Assembly (NCBI GenBank): GCA_023522315.1
Contig: JAHCSU010000329.1
Location: forward strand, 1 to 64,000
DNA length: 64,000 bases
Origin: Nostoc sp. CCCryo 231-06
Lineage (GTDB): Bacteria > Cyanobacteriota > Cyanobacteriia > Cyanobacteriales > Nostocaceae
Direction: 5' to 3'
A program made the translations under genes and the position numbers. Position 1 is the stretch's first letter, and each line of letters opens with the position of its first letter. Below the pieces are notes generated by a model that was given only the letters and a program-made list of their open reading frames with translations, did no database searches and was not told the DNA's origin. Below, in pieces: positions 47,985 through 57,609 of the stretch.

Positions 47985-48653
47985 TTAAATCAGCGATGCA
48001 ATAATATTGATGCTCATCGCTAAAATGGTGGTATTGAAAAAGAAGGATAATATGCCATGTAACAAAGTCAAGCGCCTCATCTCGCGTGATGTCGTCTGCA
48101 CATCTGAAACTTGGCTAGTCATACCAACTACAAATGAATAATATAAAAACTCCCAATAGTCTGGATAGTCGTTATTAGGAAAATCTAAACCTTTGGTGAT
48201 TTCTTCTTTATTATTACGACTAATATATTTGTAATAGCTGTGTGCATATTGCACCGCAAACATCGTATGCACTAGTAACCAAGAACCGACAATGGTCATA
48301 ATTGAAAGTATGACATGTAGGGTCAGCAGAGTTGTTGACAACCCTTTTTTCTCAGTTAGTAAAAACCCGATCGCTAAAACACTAGCACAAGCCGCAGCTA
48401 TCACCAGCATGAATATAGCTAAATGTCCTTCATATTCATTCTCAGCATAACGGCGAATTTTTTCTGGGGTAGCTTTGATCATTTTCCACCAGGTTACGGC
48501 TAAGAAAAAGTCAGCACCGGAGTTCCAAGCGCAGAGAATGCGAGTAGGTAAGTGCAGCCAAGACGGAAGAATTATTGAAACTAATACAGCGAGTCCGACA
48601 GCAATTATCAGTCTGGGACGGGGGTCAAAGTTTTTAAATAAATTCAGGTTCAC
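47985..48653 (-). CDS. DUF1345 family membrane protein
   Basis: CAWNSGADFFLAVTWWKMIKATPEKIRRYAENEYEGHLAIF; YYSFVVGMTSQVSDVQTTSREMRRLTLLHGILSFFFNTTILA. Confidence 0.88.
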   Translation of the reverse strand: MNLNLFKNFDPRPRLIIAVGLAVLVSIILPSWLHLPTRILCAWNSGADFFLAVTWWKMIKATPEKIRRYAENEYEGHLAIFMLVIAAACASVLAIGFLLTEKKGLSTTLLTLHVILSIMTIVGSWLLVHTMFAVQYAHSYYKYISRNNKEEITKGLDFPNNDYPDYWEFLYYSFVVGMTSQVSDVQTTSREMRRLTLLHGILSFFFNTTILAMSINIIASLI

Positions 48654-48770
48654 AAATATTGCGATCGCAGACTTTAACTAACTCGTAATGAAAGTAGCGA
48701 GTCCGCGTACCCTTACTCTTAAGCAAGCTACGCGCAGCGTCTCGTAGAGAGCGTCATTAGGAATTACGAA

Positions 48771-49163
48771 TTATTTTAACTTGGCTCTAATTGTTTCTAT
48801 TCGTTGACGATTAACACCCAAATCGCTTTGACCTAAGCGTGAGGCTGAACGTACTTGGATAACATTAGCATTCCGGTCTAGATAGAATTCTACATCATCC
48901 ACAAATCCCAGTAAAGCACTTTTAAATTCTGCATATAAATAATCTTGGTTTTCGGTAATTATTTTGGTTCTTGGTAAAGACTCAATAATCTGTTTAAGAT
49001 TACTAATCGCTTCTTGTGTGGTCGATGTAAAAGTCAGTGGTGCAATTTTATGTTCTGCATCTGCACTCTGACTGGAAACACAGTTAGGGGAGTTAGGGCA
49101 GGGTGCTAATTTACCGTTGCTAATACCTAAATTATTTGGTCGTTTGCCAGCAAAAACCATAAT
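48771..49163 (-). CDS. DUF1499 family protein
   Basis: PNNLGISNGKLAPCPNSPNCVSSQ; YLYAEFKSALLGFVDDVEFYLD; start adjusted to MVFAGKRP. Confidence 0.88.
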   Translation of the reverse strand: MMVFAGKRPNNLGISNGKLAPCPNSPNCVSSQSADAEHKIAPLTFTSTTQEAISNLKQIIESLPRTKIITENQDYLYAEFKSALLGFVDDVEFYLDRNANVIQVRSASRLGQSDLGVNRQRIETIRAKLK

Positions 49164-49366
49164 TATGTCTCCGAGTAAGTGAATAAGTATACTCTCGCAC
49201 ATTTGGTTGAATCACTATAATACTTTGCCGTAATCGCATCTTCTGGCAAATGACAGATTCACTAAAACATAGGTGATGCGTTCGCCTCTGGCGTTGGCGT
49301 TCGCGCAGCGTCTCGAAGAGAAGCCATCGTATGATCCGTTAAGTATGATCTAGGCGAAAACAGTTT

Positions 49367-50512
49367 ATGACGCAAACAATTTCAATCAACGACTCTGGGC
49401 GCTTGCAACTCACACCGCTAGAAATGCCATCCCGTTTGCTGTTAGGGCCTGGGCCTTCCAATGCCCATCCTACAGTTCTCCAGGCGATGAATACTTCACC
49501 CGTTGGGCATCTTGACCCAGCTTTTCTGGCACTCATGGATGAAATTCAATCGTTGCTACGCTACGTATGGCAAACAGAAAACCCACTTACCATTGCAGTC
49601 AGTGGTACGGGAACAGCCGCAATGGAAGCAACCATCGCCAATGCTGTAGAACCCGGTGATGTGGTTTTAATTGGTGTAGCTGGTTACTTTGGTAATCGCC
49701 TTGTAGATATGGCTGGACGTTATGGTGCGGATGTGCGAACCATTACCAAACCTTGGGGACAAGTTTTCAACCTTGATGAACTCCAAACAGCATTAAAAAC
49801 TCATCGTCCAACTATTTTAGCCTTAGTTCATGCCGAAACCTCCACCGGCGCACGTCAACCATTGGAAGGTGTCGCTGATTTGTGTGATGAATTTGGCACT
49901 TTGTTGTTAGTGGATTCAGTCACAAGTTTGGGTGGTGTTCCCTTGTTTTTAGATACTTGGGGAGTTGACTTAGCCTATAGTTGTAGCCAAAAAGGGTTGG
50001 GTTGCCCGCCTGGTGCTTCGCCTTTTACAATGAGTCCGCGTGCAGTTGAGAAATTGCAACAGCGCCAAACAAAGGTTGCAAACTGGTATTTGGATATGTT
50101 GTTACTGGGTAAGTATTGGGGCGCTGAACGCACTTATCACCACACAGCACCGATTAATTTATATTATGCATTGCGGGAAGCACTGCGTTTGCTTGCCGAA
50201 GAGGGATTAGCAAACTCCTGGCAGCGTCATCAGAAAAACGTAGAATATCTCTGGGAAGGATTGGAGAATTTAGGACTGAGTATGCACGTTGAGCAGCAGT
50301 ATAGACTGCCAACGCTTACCACTGTCTGCATTCCAACAGGGGTAGATGGTAAAGCGATCGCACGGCAATTACTCAATGAGCATAATATTGAAATTGGCGG
50401 TGGTCTTGGCGAACTAGCTGGTAAAGTTTGGCGCGTCGGATTGATGGGCTTTAATAGTCGAAAGGAAAGCGTTGACCAACTTTTAGCAGCACTACGGCAA
50501 GTTTTGCCTTAG
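49367..50512 (+). CDS. PLP-dependent aminotransferase, alanine/serine-glyoxylate aminotransferase family
   Basis: RLLLGPGPSNAHPTVLQAM; VAVSGTGTAAMEA-type region; YSCSQKGLGCPPGASPF PLP-lysine region. Confidence 0.93.
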   Translation: MTQTISINDSGRLQLTPLEMPSRLLLGPGPSNAHPTVLQAMNTSPVGHLDPAFLALMDEIQSLLRYVWQTENPLTIAVSGTGTAAMEATIANAVEPGDVVLIGVAGYFGNRLVDMAGRYGADVRTITKPWGQVFNLDELQTALKTHRPTILALVHAETSTGARQPLEGVADLCDEFGTLLLVDSVTSLGGVPLFLDTWGVDLAYSCSQKGLGCPPGASPFTMSPRAVEKLQQRQTKVANWYLDMLLLGKYWGAERTYHHTAPINLYYALREALRLLAEEGLANSWQRHQKNVEYLWEGLENLGLSMHVEQQYRLPTLTTVCIPTGVDGKAIARQLLNEHNIEIGGGLGELAGKVWRVGLMGFNSRKESVDQLLAALRQVLP

Positions 50513-50568
50513 TGGTTTTCGGGTTAAAGTGGTGCGTTAACAGTAGCTTAACGCACCTGATAGAAAAG

Positions 50569-50665
50569 GCGTAGGTGTAGCCCGCACTTCTCTACGAGAC
50601 GCTACGCGAACGGCATGGTTCGACTCCGCTCACCAGCCGCTCAGTGATCACCGTAGGCATCGCGC
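50569..50665. repeat. Dispersed ~95-bp repeat, copy 1
   Basis: GCCCGCACTTCTCTACGAGACGCTACGCGAACGGCATGGTTCGACTCCGCTCACCAGCCGCTCAGTGATCACCG; closely matches 59466-59560. Confidence 0.85.
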
Positions 50666-50770
50666 TAACATTGTTTGAAAATTAAAGCAAAGCTGATGCT
50701 CCACACTTACTTGCTCTTTTGACTTATCCCAAGCATTAAAGAAAGAGCAGGTTAATTTTTGTAGGTCTAT

Positions 50771-50911
50771 ACAATGGCATTGTTAGTCAATACAATGGCA
50801 TTGTTAGTCGATACAATGGCATTGTTAGTCGATACAATGGCATTGTTAGTCAATACAATGGCATTGTTAGTCAATACAATGGCATTGTTAGTCGATGCAA
50901 TGGCATTGTAG
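50771..50911 (+). repeat. 21-nt minisatellite, 7 contiguous copies
   Basis: [A/G]ATACAATGGCATTGTTAGTC-type units; each contains the inverted repeat ACAATG-G-CATTGT; encodes TMALLV[N/D] repeats. Confidence 0.95.
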
Positions 50912-51030
50912 GTCGATGCATTAACAATTCACGAGATGGGGTTAAGATGGCACGGCAATACAAAGTGCGACTCGTTCACATTTTATGAAAAATGTCGGGA
51001 TAATATATCTGTTGAGTATTCCTCGCTAAC

Positions 51031-51141
51031 TCACTGCGAGAAAAAACCAACAAATAGTAGAGGCAAGAGTATTAGTAGGGACACAATTAATACGAGGGTT
51101 GCTGGCTCGATTTTAATCTGGTTCTTCTGTGGATCGCGCAT
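51031..51141 (-). CDS. Small single-TM protein (36 aa), hypothetical
   Basis: MRDPQKNQIKIEPATLVLIVSLLILLPLLFVGFFSQ*. Confidence 0.45.
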   Translation of the reverse strand: MRDPQKNQIKIEPATLVLIVSLLILLPLLFVGFFSQ

Positions 51142-51389
51142 TTAGCATTCCCTCGAACAATAAGTATATTAACTCAGCCTAAAGGATGTTTATTCCTTTT
51201 TCCAAGCCCAATCAGGTTTAAAAATGTAAATTTTTTAAGTACGCTAGTGGATTAAATTTACATTTTTTTGATTCATCCCCCTAAGCTGATGTGCAGCTAA
51301 ATTGTATAACGCGAAAACGTAAAATTATTGTAGTGCGGGCATCTTGCCCGCGTCGCATATACAAATTAAATACGCAACAGCTTATCTGC

Positions 51390-51497
51390 TTATTTCTTCC
51401 AAGGTAGTTTAGTTCCCATTTCAGTTAATGCAGAAAAGATGAGATAGAGGACGAGTAACCCAGCACCCGCCAAAAAAGCCAGTAAATCGTTATCCAT
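51390..51497 (-). CDS. Small single-TM protein (35 aa), hypothetical
   Basis: MDNDLLAFLAGAGLLVLYLIFSALTEMGTKLPWKK*, downstream of the 51552-52955 membrane protein gene. Confidence 0.5.
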   Translation of the reverse strand: MDNDLLAFLAGAGLLVLYLIFSALTEMGTKLPWKK

Positions 51498-51551
51498 AAG
51501 TGCTATTTGCTAAAACTTGGCTAATCTAATGTTTAGCATTTTTCTACAGCC

Positions 51552-52955
51552 CTACAATCTTTGGTCTTTTGGGTGCAAACTGTACCATCCATACCAGTGA
51601 CGAACTGCTAGCCAGACAGCTGAAAGCAAACCCGCGAGGCTGAGGGTTAGTCCACTGAACGGTATTAATAATCCAAAGATGGGTAATACGGCTCCAGCAA
51701 TAGTGCAGATAATAGCAGCAAGGGAAGCACTGCGACTTGCCCCCAATCCCCATGTCAGAAACAGTAAGATGATGGAAATTAAAGTCCAAGCCAACTGAGC
51801 ATTCATGACGCGAGCTAGATAGGTCAACATTAATAGACAAGCAAAGAAAATACTAGCAGCGATCGCTATATTTTTGAAACTCATTGGCAGTGACAAATAT
51901 AACAACAATATCCACCACACAAATATTGCTGGTGCTAGCAATAAAAGACGCCCAATTACGCCAGTGTGACGAATGGGTTCGGTGTTGCTAAACACTCCAA
52001 ATGGATTTTTGACTGAAACATTATCGTCAAACTTCCAAGTAAATTGCGTACTGCGTCCGTTAACTTTAATCTCATTCGGTACAACACCACTAGCAAAATC
52101 AGCCGGAGCAAAGTTAGCAATTGCTATGAGGCTAAAATTAGAAAGCAACTGTCCCGTTGCGCTATAAACCCAGCGAGGCCCTCCTTGAGCCTGATAGGTG
52201 ACTCGAAAAGTAGTTTCTTCCCCTGGTTGTAGCTGGAAGGGAAAGCCATAGTCACCCGGATTGGTTTGTTGTAACCTAGTACCATCACGTTCAACTTTGT
52301 AGCTAGCAAGAAGTGTGTAGCCGTTAGGTGGCGGTACTTCAAAGAAAAAATTATTAATATCCTTGAGTTGGTTAACTACTTTATAGTCAGCAGTATAATT
52401 TACCACATAAACTGAGCTACGACCTGGAACATCTACGCTTTGGTCAAGCTTGACTTGAATTTGCGAACCAGCCAACGTCAAGAAGCGATTGATTTCTCGT
52501 GTCTCATTTACCTTGACAATCTTGCCATTGACTTGAGTGTTATAAGAGTATGGCTCTCGAATAGAGTAGCGGACTTGGGGAGCAAATTGTTCGAGCCTCT
52601 CACCTGCAACACTTTCAGCAACTTGAGCCACCCTTGCTTGTTCCCAGTAGTGATAGCGATTGCTTAAAGTTGAACAGAGAAAAAATCCCGGTACTAACAG
52701 AACTAATACCAGAGTTAAATGTTGTAATCCCCGCAATAGTTGAGAATAACCAACAGCCCATTCGCCGATGAATATAAGTTGTTCCGGCTGGCTACGACGG
52801 AGAGAAAAACTGATCAGTGCGATTGCAACTCCCAAAGCTACGACCAAAAATACTAATAACAGTGAAGCTTTGAGCGCCTGGGTTCCAAATTGGACAAGCT
52901 CAATCGGATGCGTCAAATCGGGTAATCCGGGAATACCTTGAGCAGAAGATGACAT
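51552..52955 (-). CDS. Multi-TM membrane protein with large extracytoplasmic domain, unknown function
   Basis: 467-aa ORF, hydrophobic N-terminal and C-terminal segments flanking a soluble region. Confidence 0.75.
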   Translation of the reverse strand: MSSSAQGIPGLPDLTHPIELVQFGTQALKASLLLVFLVVALGVAIALISFSLRRSQPEQLIFIGEWAVGYSQLLRGLQHLTLVLVLLVPGFFLCSTLSNRYHYWEQARVAQVAESVAGERLEQFAPQVRYSIREPYSYNTQVNGKIVKVNETREINRFLTLAGSQIQVKLDQSVDVPGRSSVYVVNYTADYKVVNQLKDINNFFFEVPPPNGYTLLASYKVERDGTRLQQTNPGDYGFPFQLQPGEETTFRVTYQAQGGPRWVYSATGQLLSNFSLIAIANFAPADFASGVVPNEIKVNGRSTQFTWKFDDNVSVKNPFGVFSNTEPIRHTGVIGRLLLLAPAIFVWWILLLYLSLPMSFKNIAIAASIFFACLLMLTYLARVMNAQLAWTLISIILLFLTWGLGASRSASLAAIICTIAGAVLPIFGLLIPFSGLTLSLAGLLSAVWLAVRHWYGWYSLHPKDQRL

Positions 52956-53175
52956 TAGTTGATTTTTGCAGAATTTGGAAAACCAGACTGATAAAATCTC
53001 TTAAAAGTTTCTGTAAAAAAGTTTTATTTGATACGCAGACAGTTTAAACAAATGCTGCGTTCGCTCTAACCCTGACTTACAAAAACTCTCTCAAACCCTT
53101 ATTTCTCTGTGTTCTCTGTGTCTCTGTGGTTCGTTTTTCCGCTACCCATCTGTAATTCCTATTGGTATAAACATC

Positions 53176-53204
53176 AAAAGCCTGGTCTTCATGACCGGGC
53201 TTTT
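53176..53204. terminator. Hairpin terminator-like element
   Basis: AAAAGCCTGGTCTTCATGACCGGGCTTTT. Confidence 0.65.
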
Positions 53205-53414
53205 GAGCGTAAACAATGGGGCTATATTCCCCGAAGGTTAGTTATAGAAGTTCAGTATAATATCGATGCTCTGATAAGTGATACCACTTTGCTCTTATTG
53301 ATTCCGGAAAATTCGCTAAGAATTTTTGAGTAACCTTTATCTCCCAAAATACAGCCAGCGACTGGCAGCGTCAGCGTGTAGGATATAAAAATATTAATTT
53401 TCCGGCTTTTGCTG

Positions 53415-53519
53415 ATGAATAATGAATTTGGTAGCTGGCAAGAATGGCTGACAGTATTCACCTATCTAAGTTTTACGGTCTTTATTATCTGGCGCGTGTT
53501 TTCCACCGAGAAGAATTAA
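53415..53519 (+). CDS. Small single-TM protein (34 aa), hypothetical
   Basis: MNNEFGSWQEWLTVFTYLSFTVFIIWRVFSTEKN*. Confidence 0.35.
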   Translation: MNNEFGSWQEWLTVFTYLSFTVFIIWRVFSTEKN

Positions 53520-53538
53520 AAAAGCTGCATATAATTTC

Positions 53539-53564
53539 ACAGACGCGATTAATCGCGTCTCTAC
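53539..53564. repeat. Dispersed palindromic repeat (intergenic copy)
   Basis: ACAGACGCGATTAATCGCGTCTCTAC. Confidence 0.85.
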
Positions 53565-53567
53565 TTT

Positions 53568-54617
53568 TTAAATACCTTTAAATCCCATACCTTGTTCTAC
53601 TTGAGTTGCAACGTTACGAGAAATCTGAAAGCGAACACCAACTTGGCTAAGGAATATGCCAACTAAAATCAAGCTACCACCGATATATTGAGCGAAGGTA
53701 GGGACTTCACCCAATACCAAATAAGCTGCCAAAATTCCCACAATTGGAGTAAAAGAGCCAGCTAATGAAGCCATTGACACGGTAGAAGCTCTCAAGCCCT
53801 TGAGCCAAAATGATTGACCTAAAACTATAATTACAGCAGCATAAACAAGCATCCACTGCCACAGGAAAGGTGAAAATACATCCATAAAGTGGTCGCTGCC
53901 ATAGAGAATTAAAGCAGTAAAGAAAAATATTACAGTTCCTAGAGCAGTACGAAAGATACTAAAGATTCCCACTGGGATATCGGAAAGCCATTCTTTAACA
54001 ATAATTGTTGACACTACTGAAACTACAGCTGCCGTCGCCGCCAATAATTCCCCAATACCTAATCTGAAAGCACCCATGTTGATCGTAGTCGTCTGTGAGG
54101 GTTGCAGGAGAATAGTTAGAGCAACCCCGACAAATGCAGCGATCGCTCCTACAACTTCCCAACGATTTACCCGTTCCCTCAGTAACCAGACTGATAAAGC
54201 CATACCCAGAGGTGGTTCCAAGCGCCCAATCAAAATAATATTGTTGACCCCTGTTAATGCTAATGCCTGGAAAATTAAGCCAGGGACAAGCGCTCCTGAT
54301 AAAATAGCGATCGCTATCAGCGCCAACCAATCTTTCTTTGACAGTTGCTGCAAAGCCTTTTTGTTCCACTGTCGCCTATAAATAGGTAACATAACTATCA
54401 AGGCACATAGATTCCCTACGAATAAAACATTACATAATGAAATCGGATTTCGACCATCCATCAAATGTTGAGCGCCAATTTGTGTCAACTTGCGAGTAAC
54501 TGCACTCGAAGCTCCAAAAATCAAAATTGCTAGCCAGAGATAGGTTTGACCGGGAATTTTATAAATAAAAGTATGCCATCTTCTCGGTCTGCTCATAATA
54601 ATATAATACTGCTGCAA
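53568..54617 (-). CDS. EamA/DMT family transporter
   Basis: Ten-TM EamA pattern; NIILIGRLEPPLGMALSVWLLRERVNRWEVVGAIAAFVGVALTI; ASLAGSFTPIVGILAAYLVLGEVPT. Confidence 0.9.
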   Translation of the reverse strand: MQQYYIIMSRPRRWHTFIYKIPGQTYLWLAILIFGASSAVTRKLTQIGAQHLMDGRNPISLCNVLFVGNLCALIVMLPIYRRQWNKKALQQLSKKDWLALIAIAILSGALVPGLIFQALALTGVNNIILIGRLEPPLGMALSVWLLRERVNRWEVVGAIAAFVGVALTILLQPSQTTTINMGAFRLGIGELLAATAAVVSVVSTIIVKEWLSDIPVGIFSIFRTALGTVIFFFTALILYGSDHFMDVFSPFLWQWMLVYAAVIIVLGQSFWLKGLRASTVSMASLAGSFTPIVGILAAYLVLGEVPTFAQYIGGSLILVGIFLSQVGVRFQISRNVATQVEQGMGFKGI

Positions 54618-54852
54618 AAAATACTCTTTACTATACTCAGCTAACTTGGGTAATTTCAGGTGAGATGAATCTGAGAAAACACTTAAAACAAGCTGAGATT
54701 GAAAATATCAGAGTTTCCTGAGAATATGCTGAGTCTAAAGTAAGTTTTTCTAAGGAATAAATTCAGACAATTACTAGATTAGTTTCATTTGAACTTCAGT
54801 AGCAGATGAGATGCTTTAGTTCATCGGGAAACTTCAACACAAGGAAAAACAA

Positions 54853-55233
54853 ATGAAAATTGCTTCTTCTCTGCTTACAGGTGTTGCTCTTGTTGGTATG
54901 CTAACAGTCTGGGATGTTCCACTTAAAATTGTGAGTCCTTCACTGGTGCAAGCATCAGCCGCAGAAAAGAAAGATGCTACAGGTTTGACTACTCAACAAA
55001 AGATTAATTTAGTGATCAAGCATAAAGGTCAGTTTGGTGGTGGTGATGAACTACGTCGTTTCTTTTTTGGTGATCTTGAACCGCTAGGTATTCAACCCGG
55101 TGGCGCAGGTATGGTGGTTAATCTTTACAATAAAGCCAATAATGTCACCTTTTCTTACTGTTCTACCTTTGATGTAGTAGTTGCGGTTAAAAAAGGTAAA
55201 GTACCAAAGTTTGAGGCTGATGAGGTCAAGTAA
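54853..55233 (+). CDS. Secreted hypothetical protein (126 aa)
   Basis: N-terminal signal peptide with ASA/AE cleavage-like site. Confidence 0.65.
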   Translation: MKIASSLLTGVALVGMLTVWDVPLKIVSPSLVQASAAEKKDATGLTTQQKINLVIKHKGQFGGGDELRRFFFGDLEPLGIQPGGAGMVVNLYNKANNVTFSYCSTFDVVVAVKKGKVPKFEADEVK

Positions 55234-55359
55234 TTATTAGTTGTAATTAAGTAGACATAAATAATTGAAGAAGAATTCAGGAGCGTCTTTGGCTTTGCTC
55301 CTGATTCCTGAATTCTGTTCGATAAAAACTAATTTGTAACTTTTGATGAAAGGTCAGAT

Positions 55360-56094
55360 ATGGAATTTAGAGATGCTATCTTGTTGTTACATCCAGCGAT
55401 CGCTGTACTCGTAGTATTTCCCTTAATTGGCGTCATTGTCAACCGCGCTTTACAAGTCCGTCAACGCCGATTGCAAACTTTAGCCACAGGTAAGAGTAAA
55501 ATTCCCGCCACCGTAGGACAAGAGCATACTCAGTTGGGTCGCTGGCTAACGGGAGCAGTTGTAGGTATTGTTTTAATAGCGTTTGCCTACGATATTTTTG
55601 GTAATATTTTAGATAATCAAGTTTGGATTAAAGCACCATTTAAGGTAATATTTATCGGGTTATTGTTTGTGGCTGCGATCGCTTCTCTGTATTTACTCTA
55701 TCAGGCAAAACAGAAAAATTGGCGTGCCATATTTGCAACCCTCACAGGAATTACATTAGTAGTGCTTGGATGTCAAGATGGTATCTACCGCAAAACTGAC
55801 CAATGGTATACCTCTCACTATTATTATGGGCTAACTTCTGCTCTGCTGATGATTCTTTCACTCTCCATTTTGCCAGACATTTATAAAGATAAGACCAATC
55901 GCTGGCGCAAGGTTCACATTACTATTAGTTGTCTTGCTCTATTACTATTTTTCGGGCAGGGAATAACAGGAACGCGCTCATTGTTAGAAGTTCCCCTCAC
56001 TTGGCAAGAACGCTATATCAATATGCTTTATGAGCAAAAATGTGATACTAAATCTTGTACAATCCAGCCACAATCTCTACCTAAAAATCAATAA
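55360..56094 (+). CDS. DUF4079 family membrane protein
   Basis: LLHPAIAVLVVFPLIGVIVNRALQVRQRR; HYYYGLTSALLMILSLSILPDIYKDKTNRWRKVHI. Confidence 0.82.
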   Translation: MEFRDAILLLHPAIAVLVVFPLIGVIVNRALQVRQRRLQTLATGKSKIPATVGQEHTQLGRWLTGAVVGIVLIAFAYDIFGNILDNQVWIKAPFKVIFIGLLFVAAIASLYLLYQAKQKNWRAIFATLTGITLVVLGCQDGIYRKTDQWYTSHYYYGLTSALLMILSLSILPDIYKDKTNRWRKVHITISCLALLLFFGQGITGTRSLLEVPLTWQERYINMLYEQKCDTKSCTIQPQSLPKNQ

Positions 56095-56112
56095 TGAATA
56101 TAACTAACAATA

Positions 56113-57546
56113 TTGTCAATACTAAAAGTGAAGCAACCCACAAAGATTTGGATAAATCTTGATCCTTTTTCATTGCAATTACGTCTAACGATTGGTATTG
56201 CTACATTTTCAACTTTAATATTAGGTAGTTTTGCTGCATGGACAAGTTGGAAAATGCAGCAAATTTTGATTGATAGTCGTAAGCATAATATAGAAGAAAT
56301 CACTGAGCGGTTGCCGCGTGATGTGCAACTTTACAGTGAAATGATGCAACCGGAAACTGGATTGCAAAAAGCTATTAATAACTTAGCAAATACCAACCTA
56401 TTTTTATGGTTAAAAAGCCCTGATAATAAAATTTTAATAAAATCTGCTACTTTGGATTTGTTATCTAACTCTACAGTTACTGAGTTAATATCCCTTAGTA
56501 ACATGCAGATTAAACCACAAATTTATAAAGTTAATCAAAGGTACTTTGTTATCAGTAGTAGCTTTGTGCAAGTGCAGGGTAAGTATCTGGGTAAGCTATT
56601 TGTAGTACATGATATTACTCGTGAACAGACAATGTTTATGGCAATGCTGCAAAGTTTGAATATTAGCTGTATTTTGGCAATTATTGTAATAATAACGATA
56701 AGTGCATTTTATATTAGGCGTTCTCTACAACCACTGCGCCAGCTAAGTCAGATGACTTCTGTGATTTCTATAGAAGATTTAGGAAAAGCACAACTATATG
56801 TTGATAATGCACCCAGCGAAGTCAAAGAATTAGCTCAAACTTTAACCATGTTGTTATCGCGCCTCTCGCAATCTTGGGAGCAAGAACGAGAATTTGTGAG
56901 TAATGTTTCTCACGAATTACGTACACCATTGACCATTGTACATGGTTACTTACAAAGTGTATTGCGACGGCAGAATAACTTAACTGAGATTCAACAAGAA
57001 GCTTTAGAAACTGCTTCCTCAGAAGCCGAGCGTACCATTCGCTTGCTACAAGATTTACTTGATTTAGCACGAGCAGATAGTGGCTATTTGAATTTTCAGA
57101 TGAAATCTTATGTGTTGAATGACTTAGTTGAAGAAGTCGTAGTGATGGCGCAAAAATATAGCGATCGCTTAATTACAATCGAGTCAACAATTTATCCCAT
57201 TGGTGTCAAAGTAGACTACAGTCGTTTTAAACAAATATTGCTCAATTTAATTAATAATGCTATTAGTTATTCTGAAGCTAATACGCCGATAATTTTAAAG
57301 TTAAATCAGGTTCATAACAAAGCGATTATTCAAGTTTGTGACAAAGGTTATGGTATTCCTTTACAACACCAAACACGTATTTTCGAGCGATTTTACCGCG
57401 TAGATGAATCCCGCTCTCATACTACTGGCGGTTGTGGTTTGGGTTTATCCATTGTTAAGACTCTTGTAGAGGGTATGGGTGGTAGTGTATCTGTGCAATC
57501 AAAATTAGGAGAAGGAAGTGTGTTTACCATCACTCTACTTACATAG
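56113..57546 (+). CDS. Sensor histidine kinase
   Basis: TTG start; FVSNVSHELRTPLTIVHGYL H-box; NLINNAISYSEANTP; GCGLGLSIVKTLVEGMGG. Confidence 0.93.
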   Translation: MSILKVKQPTKIWINLDPFSLQLRLTIGIATFSTLILGSFAAWTSWKMQQILIDSRKHNIEEITERLPRDVQLYSEMMQPETGLQKAINNLANTNLFLWLKSPDNKILIKSATLDLLSNSTVTELISLSNMQIKPQIYKVNQRYFVISSSFVQVQGKYLGKLFVVHDITREQTMFMAMLQSLNISCILAIIVIITISAFYIRRSLQPLRQLSQMTSVISIEDLGKAQLYVDNAPSEVKELAQTLTMLLSRLSQSWEQEREFVSNVSHELRTPLTIVHGYLQSVLRRQNNLTEIQQEALETASSEAERTIRLLQDLLDLARADSGYLNFQMKSYVLNDLVEEVVVMAQKYSDRLITIESTIYPIGVKVDYSRFKQILLNLINNAISYSEANTPIILKLNQVHNKAIIQVCDKGYGIPLQHQTRIFERFYRVDESRSHTTGGCGLGLSIVKTLVEGMGGSVSVQSKLGEGSVFTITLLT

Positions 57547-57609
57547 CTAATTAGAGTCAGGTTAAAGTAGCACTTTGATTGTCACCCTATCCGCTTTAAT
57601 ATTACAAAT

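Noticed and set aside
50610-50640. tRNA-like GGTTCGACTCC text in the 50569 and 59466 repeats
   Set aside because: No acceptor stem or anticodon arm can be drawn around it; it belongs to a dispersed repeat.
50771-50911. Possible CRISPR array
   Set aside because: Units are contiguous 21-nt repeats with no unique spacers and no cas genes nearby; it is a minisatellite.
53995-54369. 124-aa ORF on the minus strand
   Set aside because: Out-of-frame shadow of the EamA transporter gene.
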